A DNA stretch of 44,138 bases. It comes from Clostridia bacterium (GTDB lineage: Bacteria; Bacillota; Clostridia; UMGS1883). Location of the stretch: positions 76,662 through 120,799 of the forward strand of contig JAFVPB010000044.1 in NCBI GenBank assembly GCA_017505525.1. The letters run 5' to 3'. The notes beneath the pieces were generated by a model. It ran no database searches and was not told the origin of the DNA. It worked only from the letters and a program-made list of their open reading frames with translations. How positions within the stretch are numbered: position 1 is the first letter of the stretch; each line of letters starts with the position of its first letter. The position numbers were made by a program, and so were the translations under genes. Shown here one piece after another: positions 26,653 through 33,642 of the stretch.

Positions 26653-27597
26653 TTAAAACCCCAGTTCTCTCAAAATTTCTGAAATCTTCTGTGCACTTTC
26701 TTTTAACCCCTGTTGTTCTTCTTCGTTAAGGGGAGTTTCAATGACATCAATTATGCCCTTTCCTCCCACAACGGTAGGAACAGAAAGACACACATCTTCT
26801 ATACCATATTTTTCTCCATCAAGAACACTCGAAACTGTAAGAATTGATTTTTCATCATTTACAATAGCTGTTACTATTCTTTCAACCGCCAATGCGATTG
26901 CATAAAAAGTTGCACCTTTTTTGTTTATGATTTCGTATGCAGCATTTCTGACTTCGTCAAGCATATTTGTTAAACTTCCATTATCACACGTTATGCAGTT
27001 ATCGCAAAATTTATCTATAGGTAGTCCGCCTATAGAAGTTGTACTCCACGCAGCTATCTCTGAATCTCCGTGTTCACCAATGATATAAGCGTGAATATTT
27101 CGTGCATCAATACCCGTGTGGCTACTCAACAAATATTTGAATCTTGAAGTATCAAGCACCGTTCCGCTGCCTATAACTCTTCTTAATGGCCATCCTGAAA
27201 GTTTATAGGTTATATACGTCAGTATATCAACAGGGTTGCTTACTACAAGCAGTATCGGATAATCATCAGTATTAGCCTTAATATTATCAATAATTTCCTT
27301 TAAAATAACCGCATTTCTCTTAAGTAAATCAATTCTTGTTTCTCCGTTTTTCTGATTTGCTCCGGCCGAAATAATAATCATATCTGCATCGCGACAACAG
27401 GAATAATCACATGAATACACCTTCACAGGTTTAACAAAAGCCGCACCATGGCTCATATCAAGCGCATCGCCTTCTGCTTTATCCTTATTAATATCAACTA
27501 TAGCAATTTCAGAAAATATTCCGCTGTGCATAAGTGTGTATGCACAAGTTGAGCCAACATATCCGGCTCCTATAACAACAAGTTTGCCTCTATGCAT
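26653..27597 (-). CDS. ldh: L-lactate dehydrogenase
   Basis: LDH interconverts pyruvate and lactate with NAD(H). The 314-residue protein has the Rossmann motif VVIGAGYVGSTCAYTL, NAD-binding Asp in EIAIVDINKDKAEGDALD, and GANQKNGETRIDLL with Gln at the specificity position, which points to lactate rather than malate. The proton-relay His is in IIGEHGDSEIAAWS. It overlaps the end of rnfB by 8 nt and has RBS GGAGG inside rnfB, so it belongs to the rnf transcript. Confidence 0.95.
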   Translation of the reverse strand: MHRGKLVVIGAGYVGSTCAYTLMHSGIFSEIAIVDINKDKAEGDALDMSHGAAFVKPVKVYSCDYSCCRDADMIIISAGANQKNGETRIDLLKRNAVILKEIIDNIKANTDDYPILLVVSNPVDILTYITYKLSGWPLRRVIGSGTVLDTSRFKYLLSSHTGIDARNIHAYIIGEHGDSEIAAWSTTSIGGLPIDKFCDNCITCDNGSLTNMLDEVRNAAYEIINKKGATFYAIALAVERIVTAIVNDEKSILTVSSVLDGEKYGIEDVCLSVPTVVGGKGIIDVIETPLNEEEQQGLKESAQKISEILRELGF

Positions 27598-28393
27598 TTA
27601 TGCCTCCATCAATAATTATTTTTTTCGGGCACTTTTCAATGCACAGACCGCACTCAGTACATTTCGAGTAATCTATAGAAGCACAATTATCTGTAACAGT
27701 GATAGCACCCTCAGGGCAATTTTTCTCGCAAATCTTACAACCAATACAACCGATTGAACATTTATTCTTCACAATTGCCCCTTTATCACAGGATTTGCAC
27801 TTTACGTATATTTTATTCTTTTTCGGTATAATTTCTATAACTTTTTTCGGACATACAGATACACATTCTCCGCATCCTCCGCATTTTTCTTCATCAACAA
27901 CAGCAATACCGTTTACTATTTTGATTGCATTATTTCTGCACACCTTTACACATGAACCGTACCCAAGGCAACCATAAGAACAATCCTTTGCACCACCGCC
28001 CTGAAGTTTAGAGGCAACAATACAATCAAGTTCTCCAACATAATTATACTTATCGTTTGCAATTCCTTCTTCACCACTACAGAGTATAACAGCCTTTTTT
28101 TCCTCAACTATTTCAGACTGCATTCCCATAATATTTGCAATACTGTCTGCGGTATTTTGTCCACCTGGACAGCAGCAATTTATTTTTGCATTTCCATCAG
28201 CAACGGCTTGTGCATATGCGCTGCAACCCGCAAATCCACAAGCTCCGCAGTTGGCACCAGGTAATACCTCTGTTATTTCTACTGCCTTTTCATTTACCTC
28301 AACATGGAAGATTTTAGAAGCAAGTGCAAGCAAAGCTCCCAAAACTAAGCCGATAGCACCAATTGAAAGAGCAGGAATTATTATATTATTCAT
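27590..28393 (-). CDS. rnfB: Rnf complex subunit B (ferredoxin-type)
   Basis: RnfB takes electrons from reduced ferredoxin into the Rnf complex. The 267-residue protein has an N-terminal membrane helix, then a four-cysteine cluster (CGACGFAGCSAYAQAV and CCCPGG) and several ferredoxin motifs: CGGCGECVSVCPKKVI, CIGCKICEKNCPEGAI, and CTECGLCIEKCPKKII, plus CSYGCLGYGSCVKVC. This multi-cluster layout is typical of clostridial RnfB. It is last of the six rnf genes. Confidence 0.96.
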   Translation of the reverse strand: MNNIIIPALSIGAIGLVLGALLALASKIFHVEVNEKAVEITEVLPGANCGACGFAGCSAYAQAVADGNAKINCCCPGGQNTADSIANIMGMQSEIVEEKKAVILCSGEEGIANDKYNYVGELDCIVASKLQGGGAKDCSYGCLGYGSCVKVCRNNAIKIVNGIAVVDEEKCGGCGECVSVCPKKVIEIIPKKNKIYVKCKSCDKGAIVKNKCSIGCIGCKICEKNCPEGAITVTDNCASIDYSKCTECGLCIEKCPKKIIIDGGINA

Positions 28394-28408
28394 ATTAAAC
28401 CCCTCCCT

Positions 28409-29011
28409 TTAAAAATTCATTCCCTGGAATCCCAGGAATGCTATGGCAAGAAGAGATGCACTGATAAGCGCAATTGGGAATCCCTGAAGAGCTTTTGGAA
28501 TATCAGAGCTTTCAAGACGTTCTCTTACGCCTGCAAAAAGCACAATTGCAATTAAAAAACCAAGTCCCGCGCTAAAGCCATTAACTATGGCTTCAATAAG
28601 AGTATAGCTTTCTGCACTGGATATTACAGATGCACTTCTTACATTTAAAAGAGCAACACCTAACACAGCACAGTTAGTTGTTATCAGAGGCAAGTATATG
28701 CCAAGCGAGCTATATAAAGAAGGAATTGATTTTTGCAAAAACATCTCCACAAACTGAACAAGCGCAGCAATAATAACAATAAAAGCTATTGTTTGCATAT
28801 ACTCTATTTTTAGTGGAACAAGTATGTATTTCTGACAAATAGTTGTCATAATAGATGCAAGAGTCATTACAAAAGTTACTGCCATTCCCATTCCAAGTGC
28901 CGTATCAACTTTTTTCGACACACCAAGAAACGGGCAAATTCCATAGAATTTAACAAGCACAAAATTCTGTACAAATATAGAAGTTAATGCAATACCAATT
29001 AAAGCACCCAT
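28409..29011 (-). CDS. rnfA: Rnf complex subunit A
   Basis: RnfA is a six-helix membrane subunit that, with RnfE, forms the pseudo-symmetric core holding a Fe-S cluster within the membrane. The 200-residue protein has FVLVKFYGICPFLGVSKKVD and ITTNCAVLGVALLN, each with a cluster-binding cysteine. The ATG at 29011 shares a base with the rnfE stop (TGATG); a GTG one codon upstream is an alternative. RBS AAAGGGGGAAG. Confidence 0.95.
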   Translation of the reverse strand: MGALIGIALTSIFVQNFVLVKFYGICPFLGVSKKVDTALGMGMAVTFVMTLASIMTTICQKYILVPLKIEYMQTIAFIVIIAALVQFVEMFLQKSIPSLYSSLGIYLPLITTNCAVLGVALLNVRSASVISSAESYTLIEAIVNGFSAGLGFLIAIVLFAGVRERLESSDIPKALQGFPIALISASLLAIAFLGFQGMNF

Positions 29012-29598
29012 CACTCTTCCCCCTTTCTTGCCTTGATAACATTAATAATACCAAGAATTAAACCAAGTGTTAAAAACCCTCCCGGAGGAAGAATCATTAT
29101 AATTGCGGGGGTTGAAATTCCAAGCGGAATATCAAATATTGTACCATTTCCAAGTATTTCCCTAACTGCAGAAATAATTGAAAGTGCTACTGTGAATCCA
29201 AGTCCCATTCCCAATCCGTCCATCATTGATTTAAGAACTGAATTCTTAGATGCAAACGCTTCAGCTCTTGCAAGAATTATACAGTTAACAACAATAAGAG
29301 GAATGAATAACCCCAATGATTTTGAAAGCGATGGTATGTATGCCTTTAGCACCAGATCAACCACCGTTACAAAAGTTGCTATAATAACAACGTATGCAGC
29401 TATTCTTATTTTTTGAGGAATAACCTTTCTTAAAAGAGAAATGATCATATTTGAAAGCACAAGCACAAACGTAACTGAAAGCCCCATTCCTATACCATTC
29501 TTAAGAGCAGTTGTAACGGCAAGAGTAGGACACATTCCCAAAAGTTGAACGAATGTTGGGTTTTCATTTATTAAACCATTTTTTAATGTTTTAAGCAT
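29011..29598 (-). CDS. rnfE: Rnf complex subunit E
   Basis: RnfE is the second cluster-bearing membrane core subunit and a paralog of RnfA. The 195-residue protein has NPTFVQLLGMCPTLAVTTAL and FIPLIVVNCIILARAEAFAS with the two cysteines, and six hydrophobic segments. It overlaps the rnfG stop (TAATG) and the rnfA start. Confidence 0.95.
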   Translation of the reverse strand: MLKTLKNGLINENPTFVQLLGMCPTLAVTTALKNGIGMGLSVTFVLVLSNMIISLLRKVIPQKIRIAAYVVIIATFVTVVDLVLKAYIPSLSKSLGLFIPLIVVNCIILARAEAFASKNSVLKSMMDGLGMGLGFTVALSIISAVREILGNGTIFDIPLGISTPAIIMILPPGGFLTLGLILGIINVIKARKGEE

Positions 29599-30140
29599 TA
29601 TTTACCCCCTCCGTTCATTAATTCCTGCACTTGATTAAATGCATCTTCAATACCTTTTGCAATAGCACTGCTTGTAATAGTAGCACCTGTAATAGCCTGA
29701 ACTTCATCACTACGTTCTGTCTTTGTTTTAACTATTTTAAGAACGACATCTTTACCAGTAAATGACTCCTCAAATTCTTTTGTATCAGCTTTTGCCCCCA
29801 GGCCTGCAGTTTCACTGTGAGTCAAAATATCTATACCTGCTAAGCTGCTATCGTTATTGATTCCAACAAGCATGTTTATATCTCCGCCAAAACCTTTAAC
29901 AGTAGTATTAACGCAATAGCCTATAACGCCGCCATCTGAAAGCGCAGCTGTTACATTTTCGTCAACGACTTCAAAGGAATCAGCTTCAGACAAAAGTTTT
30001 TCCATACTTAACACTCGTGTTTCTTCTTCTTGTAAGGCAATTTTTTCTTCAGTAATACTGTTTACCCCTGCAAGCAAAAGTGCCGCAATAAGAGTTATCG
30101 CACAAAGAGTGGCGGAAAGCTTTATAAATTCGTTTTTCAT
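29598..30140 (-). CDS. rnfG: Rnf complex subunit G (covalent FMN)
   Basis: RnfG carries a covalently bound FMN outside the membrane. The 180-residue protein has an N-terminal membrane anchor (residues 4-24) and the flavinylation motif in AITGATITSSAI, where the Thr before the second hydrophobic residue is the attachment site. I start at 30140 with AAGGAGGGG 6 nt upstream; the open frame extends to 30176 but would start inside the end of rnfD. Confidence 0.95.
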   Translation of the reverse strand: MKNEFIKLSATLCAITLIAALLLAGVNSITEEKIALQEEETRVLSMEKLLSEADSFEVVDENVTAALSDGGVIGYCVNTTVKGFGGDINMLVGINNDSSLAGIDILTHSETAGLGAKADTKEFEESFTGKDVVLKIVKTKTERSDEVQAITGATITSSAIAKGIEDAFNQVQELMNGGGK

Positions 30141-30153
30141 ACAGCACCCCTCC

Positions 30154-31137
30154 TTACGCATTCTTAACAAAACCAAAAGCTTTTGGTTTTATCCATTTAT
30201 CAATCAATGGCGTAAGAACATTCATAAAGAGTATTGCATATGTAACACCCTCTGGATAACCGCCCCAAAAACGAATAACGCTTGTAAGAAAACCGCATCC
30301 AACGCCAAAAATAATCTGCCCGAGCCTTGTTGTTGGAGTTGTAACATAATCCGTAGCCATAAAGAATGCACCAAAGCATACACCACCGGAAAATACTGCA
30401 CCAAGAGTATTTCCGCCGAAAATGTCAACACGGCCTTTAAATAAAAGCGCCATCACAACCATGGTAATTAAATAAGAAAGCGGTATTCTGAGAGATATCA
30501 CCCTTCTTATCACAAGATAAGCTCCACCAAGTAGTATTGCAGCAATACATGTTTCACCAATGCAGCCTCCAATAGGCATTCCGTTTGAAAACTTACCTAA
30601 AAGTTGTTCCGTAAAAGTTGGAAGCGCATCCGGGTTATCAGAAAGTGGTGTTGCACTTGTTACAACATCCGCAATTTTCTCTGTTATTCCCAATCTTAAA
30701 TTAGTAAATTTTGTAAGCGCAACAGGAAATGATGCAAGCAAAAATGCTCTGCCGATTAAAGCAGGATTCATAAAATTATGCCCTATTCCACCGAAAAGTT
30801 GCTTTGTGATTACAATAGCAACAAAAGCCCCTATTACAACATCATAATATGGCACTGTTACAGGAAGCACAAATGCAAGAAGCATACCTGTTACAACGGC
30901 ACTCAGGTCGTTAATTGTAACTTTTTTGCGTGCGATTTTCTGATAAAGATATTCAAACAACACACAGGAAATTACAGAAACAAGTATAATAGCCAATGCA
31001 CGTGCGCCAAAATAATATACTCCAACAAATGCCGCTGGCATTAATGCAAGGATAACATCAAGCATTATATCATCAACACTGTTATTTGCTCTGATATGCG
31101 GAGTTGAAGAAACTGTAAATTTTAAATTTTCCATCAT
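30154..31137 (-). CDS. rnfD: Rnf complex subunit D (covalent FMN)
   Basis: RnfD is a multi-pass membrane subunit related to NqrB, with covalent FMN and a role in ion translocation. The 327-residue protein has about nine to ten hydrophobic segments and the flavinylation motif DVVTSATPLSD. The C-terminal part has FGVGCGFLTSVIRFWGGYPEG, typical of the family. The ATG overlaps the rnfC stop by 4 nt (ATGA). Confidence 0.95.
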   Translation of the reverse strand: MMENLKFTVSSTPHIRANNSVDDIMLDVILALMPAAFVGVYYFGARALAIILVSVISCVLFEYLYQKIARKKVTINDLSAVVTGMLLAFVLPVTVPYYDVVIGAFVAIVITKQLFGGIGHNFMNPALIGRAFLLASFPVALTKFTNLRLGITEKIADVVTSATPLSDNPDALPTFTEQLLGKFSNGMPIGGCIGETCIAAILLGGAYLVIRRVISLRIPLSYLITMVVMALLFKGRVDIFGGNTLGAVFSGGVCFGAFFMATDYVTTPTTRLGQIIFGVGCGFLTSVIRFWGGYPEGVTYAILFMNVLTPLIDKWIKPKAFGFVKNA

Positions 31138-32474
31138 TTAGCCTCCTGTTTCTGTGCTCTTTCACGCATATTAGCCATAACCTGCTGCTTTGCAACACGA
31201 ATATTCTGCACTAAATTTTTCTTAGCAGGGCAACCATAGCTACAGCAACCACATTCAATACAAGATGCAGCCCCATATTTTTCGCATGAATCGATATCAT
31301 CCTTTTTATAAAACTCATAAAGATAAAGCGGCATAAGATTCATCGGACAATTCTCTACACATTTTCCGCATCTGATGCACGAACTTTCCTCTGGTATCTT
31401 AGCTTCATCTTTAGTGAGAAGAAGAATCGCCGACGTACCCTTTATAATTGGAACATCAATAGTGAATTGAGATACCCCCATCATCGGACCGCCAATAATT
31501 ATTTTCTCTGTTTCACATTTAAGTTCGCCGTTCTTCTCTATAATATGTTTAATTGGAGTTCCAATAGGTACTCTGTAATTTACACAGTCATTTACGGGTG
31601 TTCCAACTAAGGTTACAATTCTTCTGTATAGCGGCGTGCCATACAGAAATCTTCTGGCAATAGCGGCGCAAGTATCAATGTTTATAACAACAACTCCAAC
31701 ATCACTTGGCAGCTTCCCTACCGGCACTTTTCTTTTTGTTACTGCATATATAAGTTGCTTTTCTCCGCCCTGCGGATATTTTTTCTTAAGCACATCAACT
31801 TTTATTGTTTCATTTGCAGTTTTTGTTTTTAATACGGCTATTGCATCAGGCTTATTTTCTTCTATAGCAATATGACCGTTTGAAATGCCGAAACGATAAA
31901 GCATAATTTTAAGTCCCGTAATAATTTCTTCGGGGTTTTCAAGCATAATTCTATGGTCGCTTGTAAGATATGGTTCACACTCTGTCCCATTTATAATCAC
32001 AGTATCAATCTTTTTATCAGGCGGAGGAGTTAATTTAACATGAGTTGGAAATGTAGCTCCTCCCATACCAACAATTCCAGCCTCACGAACTATTTTTGCG
32101 ATTTCGTCAGGTGAAACTGTTTTATAATCAACAGGTTTAATGTTTTCATCGTATGTATTTTTAAAATCATTTTCAATAATTATCGAATCTATCATATTCC
32201 CGTTAGGAACAGGTCTTTTTTCTATAGCTTTAACAACACCTGAAACAGATGAATGTATCGGTGCACTTACAAAAGCTTCGCTATCTGCTATTTTTGTTCC
32301 GACGCACACAACATCTCCCACGCTAACACAAGGCACACACGGGGCACCAATATGTTGTACTAATGGGAAAATAAGTTCTTGCGATTGTTCAAGCTCTCTG
32401 ATTGGCTTTGAGCTTGTAAAGTTTTTATTATCTTTTGGATGAACTCCACCCTTAAAGGTAAGTTTTCTGTTCAT
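31134..32474 (-). CDS. rnfC: Rnf complex subunit C (NADH-binding)
   Basis: RnfC is the peripheral subunit thought to bind NAD(H) and FMN. The 446-residue protein has an N-terminal barrel-sandwich domain, a Rossmann-like FMN/NADH region (REAGIVGMGGATFPTHVKL; NGTECEPYLTSDHR), and two [4Fe-4S] motifs near the C-terminus: CIRCGKCVENCPMNL and CIECGCCSYGCPAKK. It is the first gene of the rnfCDGEAB operon, with a strong promoter upstream. Confidence 0.97.
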   Translation of the reverse strand: MNRKLTFKGGVHPKDNKNFTSSKPIRELEQSQELIFPLVQHIGAPCVPCVSVGDVVCVGTKIADSEAFVSAPIHSSVSGVVKAIEKRPVPNGNMIDSIIIENDFKNTYDENIKPVDYKTVSPDEIAKIVREAGIVGMGGATFPTHVKLTPPPDKKIDTVIINGTECEPYLTSDHRIMLENPEEIITGLKIMLYRFGISNGHIAIEENKPDAIAVLKTKTANETIKVDVLKKKYPQGGEKQLIYAVTKRKVPVGKLPSDVGVVVINIDTCAAIARRFLYGTPLYRRIVTLVGTPVNDCVNYRVPIGTPIKHIIEKNGELKCETEKIIIGGPMMGVSQFTIDVPIIKGTSAILLLTKDEAKIPEESSCIRCGKCVENCPMNLMPLYLYEFYKKDDIDSCEKYGAASCIECGCCSYGCPAKKNLVQNIRVAKQQVMANMRERAQKQEAK

Positions 32475-32503
32475 ATGTCCAACCCCCTTACATACCTTAT
32501 TTA

Positions 32504-32532
32504 ATTATACCAATATATAGCGCAAATTTCAA
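32504..32532 (-). promoter_or_regulatory. Promoter of the rnf operon
   Basis: On the minus strand TTGAAA (32532-32527), an exact 17-bp spacer and a perfect TATAAT (32509-32504) lie about 30 nt before the rnfC start. It is one of the best sigma-A matches in the window. Confidence 0.8.
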
Positions 32533-32564
32533 CATAAATTTCAAAAAATAACTATATATTAATA

Positions 32565-32598
32565 GGCAGAGAAATAAAATATAGTATATTTCCCTGCC
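32565..32598 (-). terminator. Hairpin after the small membrane protein gene
   Basis: GGCAG-A-GAAATA pairs with TATTTC-C-CTGCC with one mismatch. It lies between the stop of the gene at 32616 and the rnf promoter and probably ends that transcript; the T-run is imperfect. Confidence 0.5.
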
Positions 32599-32615
32599 CT
32601 CTCTACTTTATATTT

Positions 32616-33056
32616 CTATTGCCCGTCTGCTAATTTTAAAACATATTCATACAACATACTATTTTCACCAATGATGTATCCGTTATTTTTCAGTATTCGG
32701 TATACTTTTTCAGGATTTTCAGGAGTGGCAAACTTATCCATTTTTCCATCGGCATAAAATAGTGTTATCTCGAATTCCGGGTCTGCCCCTTCAACTATAG
32801 AATGCCTGGGATAACGCTTAACATTAATTTTATCGGTATTCTCTATTATCTCATACAGTTTATTTAATTTCTTCTTCTTTACAATTTTAATCACATTCAT
32901 GCTTTCGCGGTCTGTTTCTTTATACACTGTTACAACAGCTTTTTCAAGGTTTTCACTGGTATCGGAAACCATTTTGATATAAAGTTGAGGGAAAAATAAA
33001 TATATCACCACAACTAGAAATATTAAAAAAACAAATATATTTATTATTTTTTTCAT
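32616..33056 (-). CDS. Small membrane-anchored protein of unknown function
   Basis: I do not recognise this 146-residue protein. Residues about 4-24 (IINIFVFLIFLVVVIYLFF) form a membrane anchor. The rest is an extracytoplasmic alpha/beta domain with KKKKLNKLYEIIENTDKI, DPEFEITLFYADGKMDKF and a YRILKNNGYIIGENS end. RBS AGAGGAAAC precedes the ATG, and a copy of the promoter-like repeat lies only 20-45 nt upstream. It is probably a single-gene transcript. Confidence 0.7.
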   Translation of the reverse strand: MKKIINIFVFLIFLVVVIYLFFPQLYIKMVSDTSENLEKAVVTVYKETDRESMNVIKIVKKKKLNKLYEIIENTDKINVKRYPRHSIVEGADPEFEITLFYADGKMDKFATPENPEKVYRILKNNGYIIGENSMLYEYVLKLADGQ

Positions 33057-33075
33057 ATTGTTTCCTCTTCTTAAT

Positions 33076-33101
33076 TATAAAGACTGTATAATCTGGATGC
33101 C
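33076..33101 (-). promoter_or_regulatory. Promoter-like repeat motif, copy 5
   Basis: The plus-strand core is TATAAAGACTGTATAAT then CTGGATGCC. On the minus strand this copy has the best -10 of the five (TTTATAAT) and lies 20 nt before the ATG at 33056, so it is very likely the promoter of that gene. It also forms the outer left end of cassette 2. Confidence 0.65.
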
Positions 33102-33108
33102 ACTTTCT

Positions 33109-33157
33109 AAAGGCTTCCCCTTGAGGGGAAGCTGTCACGAAGTGACTGATGAGGTGG
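33109..33157 (+). repeat. Two-hairpin repeat, left copy of cassette 2
   Basis: It is the same as the copy at 7135-7182 over nearly its whole length: the CCCCTTGAGGGG hairpin, the GTCAC-GAA-GTGAC hairpin, then TGATGAGGTGG. The nuclease reading frame runs into it and ends at a TGA inside the second hairpin, so the last seven residues (TTSSVTS) come from repeat sequence. Confidence 0.85.
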
Positions 33158-33443
33158 TAATATGATTCAGTATATCTTCGCAAACGCTCTCAAATCTTTG
33201 GTTAACATCTAAGTTTGAATATCTTAATACTTTTATGCCTAAATCATTTAGAAATGAATCTCTCTTTATATCATTCTCTATACCATCATCTTCATAATGC
33301 TGTGAACCGTCAAGTTCAATAACAAGTTTCTCTGTAGCAATATAAAAGTCAACGATATAATTACCTATCACCTTTTGTCTATTTACAGTTATGGGTAATG
33401 ATTTCAAAAAATCATACCAAAGATGTCTTTCTTCTTTTGTCAT
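33135..33443 (-). CDS. DUF559-type endonuclease, N-terminally shortened by a frameshift
   Basis: This is a small nuclease-fold protein (Vsr/restriction-endonuclease-like DUF559) of 102 residues. Visible motifs are MTKEERHLWYDFLKSLP, RQKVIGNYIVDFY, KLVIELDGSQHYE and GIKVLRYSNLDV, which supply the family's acidic and glutamine active-site residues. Homologs normally have 15-20 more residues at the N-terminus. Those residues (NNTNNSKLTGNAKELRK) are encoded just upstream from an ATG at 33499 but in another frame; a single missing A in the A-run at 33444-33449 separates the two. The upstream ATG has GAGGTGGG from the right repeat as its ribosome site; the 33443 ATG has none. Function in the cell is unknown. 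It fills a repeat-bounded cassette. Confidence 0.8.
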   Translation of the reverse strand: MTKEERHLWYDFLKSLPITVNRQKVIGNYIVDFYIATEKLVIELDGSQHYEDDGIENDIKRDSFLNDLGIKVLRYSNLDVNQRFESVCEDILNHITTSSVTS

Positions 33444-33500
33444 TTTTTTCTTAATTCTTTTGCATTACCAGTTAATTTTGAATTATTTGTATTATTCATT

Positions 33501-33551
33501 CCCACCTCATCCGTCAGCTATCGCTGACACCTTCCCCTCAAGGGGAAGGCT
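33501..33551 (-). repeat. Two-hairpin repeat, right (inverted) copy of cassette 2
   Basis: On the minus strand this reads AGCC, TTCCCCTTGAGGGGAA, GGT, a hairpin GTCAGC-GATA-GCTGAC, then GGATGAGGTGGG. The variable stem differs from those of the other three copies in sequence and length, while the outer hairpin and the GATGAGGTGG end are unchanged. Confidence 0.85.
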
Positions 33552-33556
33552 CTTTA

Positions 33557-33597
33557 TTTTCGCCAAAATTATACAATCTTTATATGCTATTATTCAA
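33557..33597 (-). promoter_or_regulatory. Leader motif 2 and candidate promoter of cassette 2
   Basis: On the minus strand TTGAAT (33597-33592), 18 bp and TATAAT (33573-33568) are followed by TTTGGCGAAAA. It shares TATAAAGATTGT and TTTGGCGAAA with the leader at 7064-7095, and its reverse complement resembles the promoter-like repeat at 33076. Confidence 0.55.
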
Positions 33598-33633
33598 AAA
33601 GGATTAAAAACAATTTCGTCTTTAATCCTTTTT
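33596..33633 (-). terminator. Terminator of the tyrS-mntP-csaB operon
   Basis: AAAAAGGATTAAA pairs with TTTAATCCTTTTT around a 12-nt loop, 10 nt past the stop of the gene at 33643, with a T-rich exit on the minus strand. Confidence 0.85.
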
Positions 33634-33642
33634 ATAATCTAA

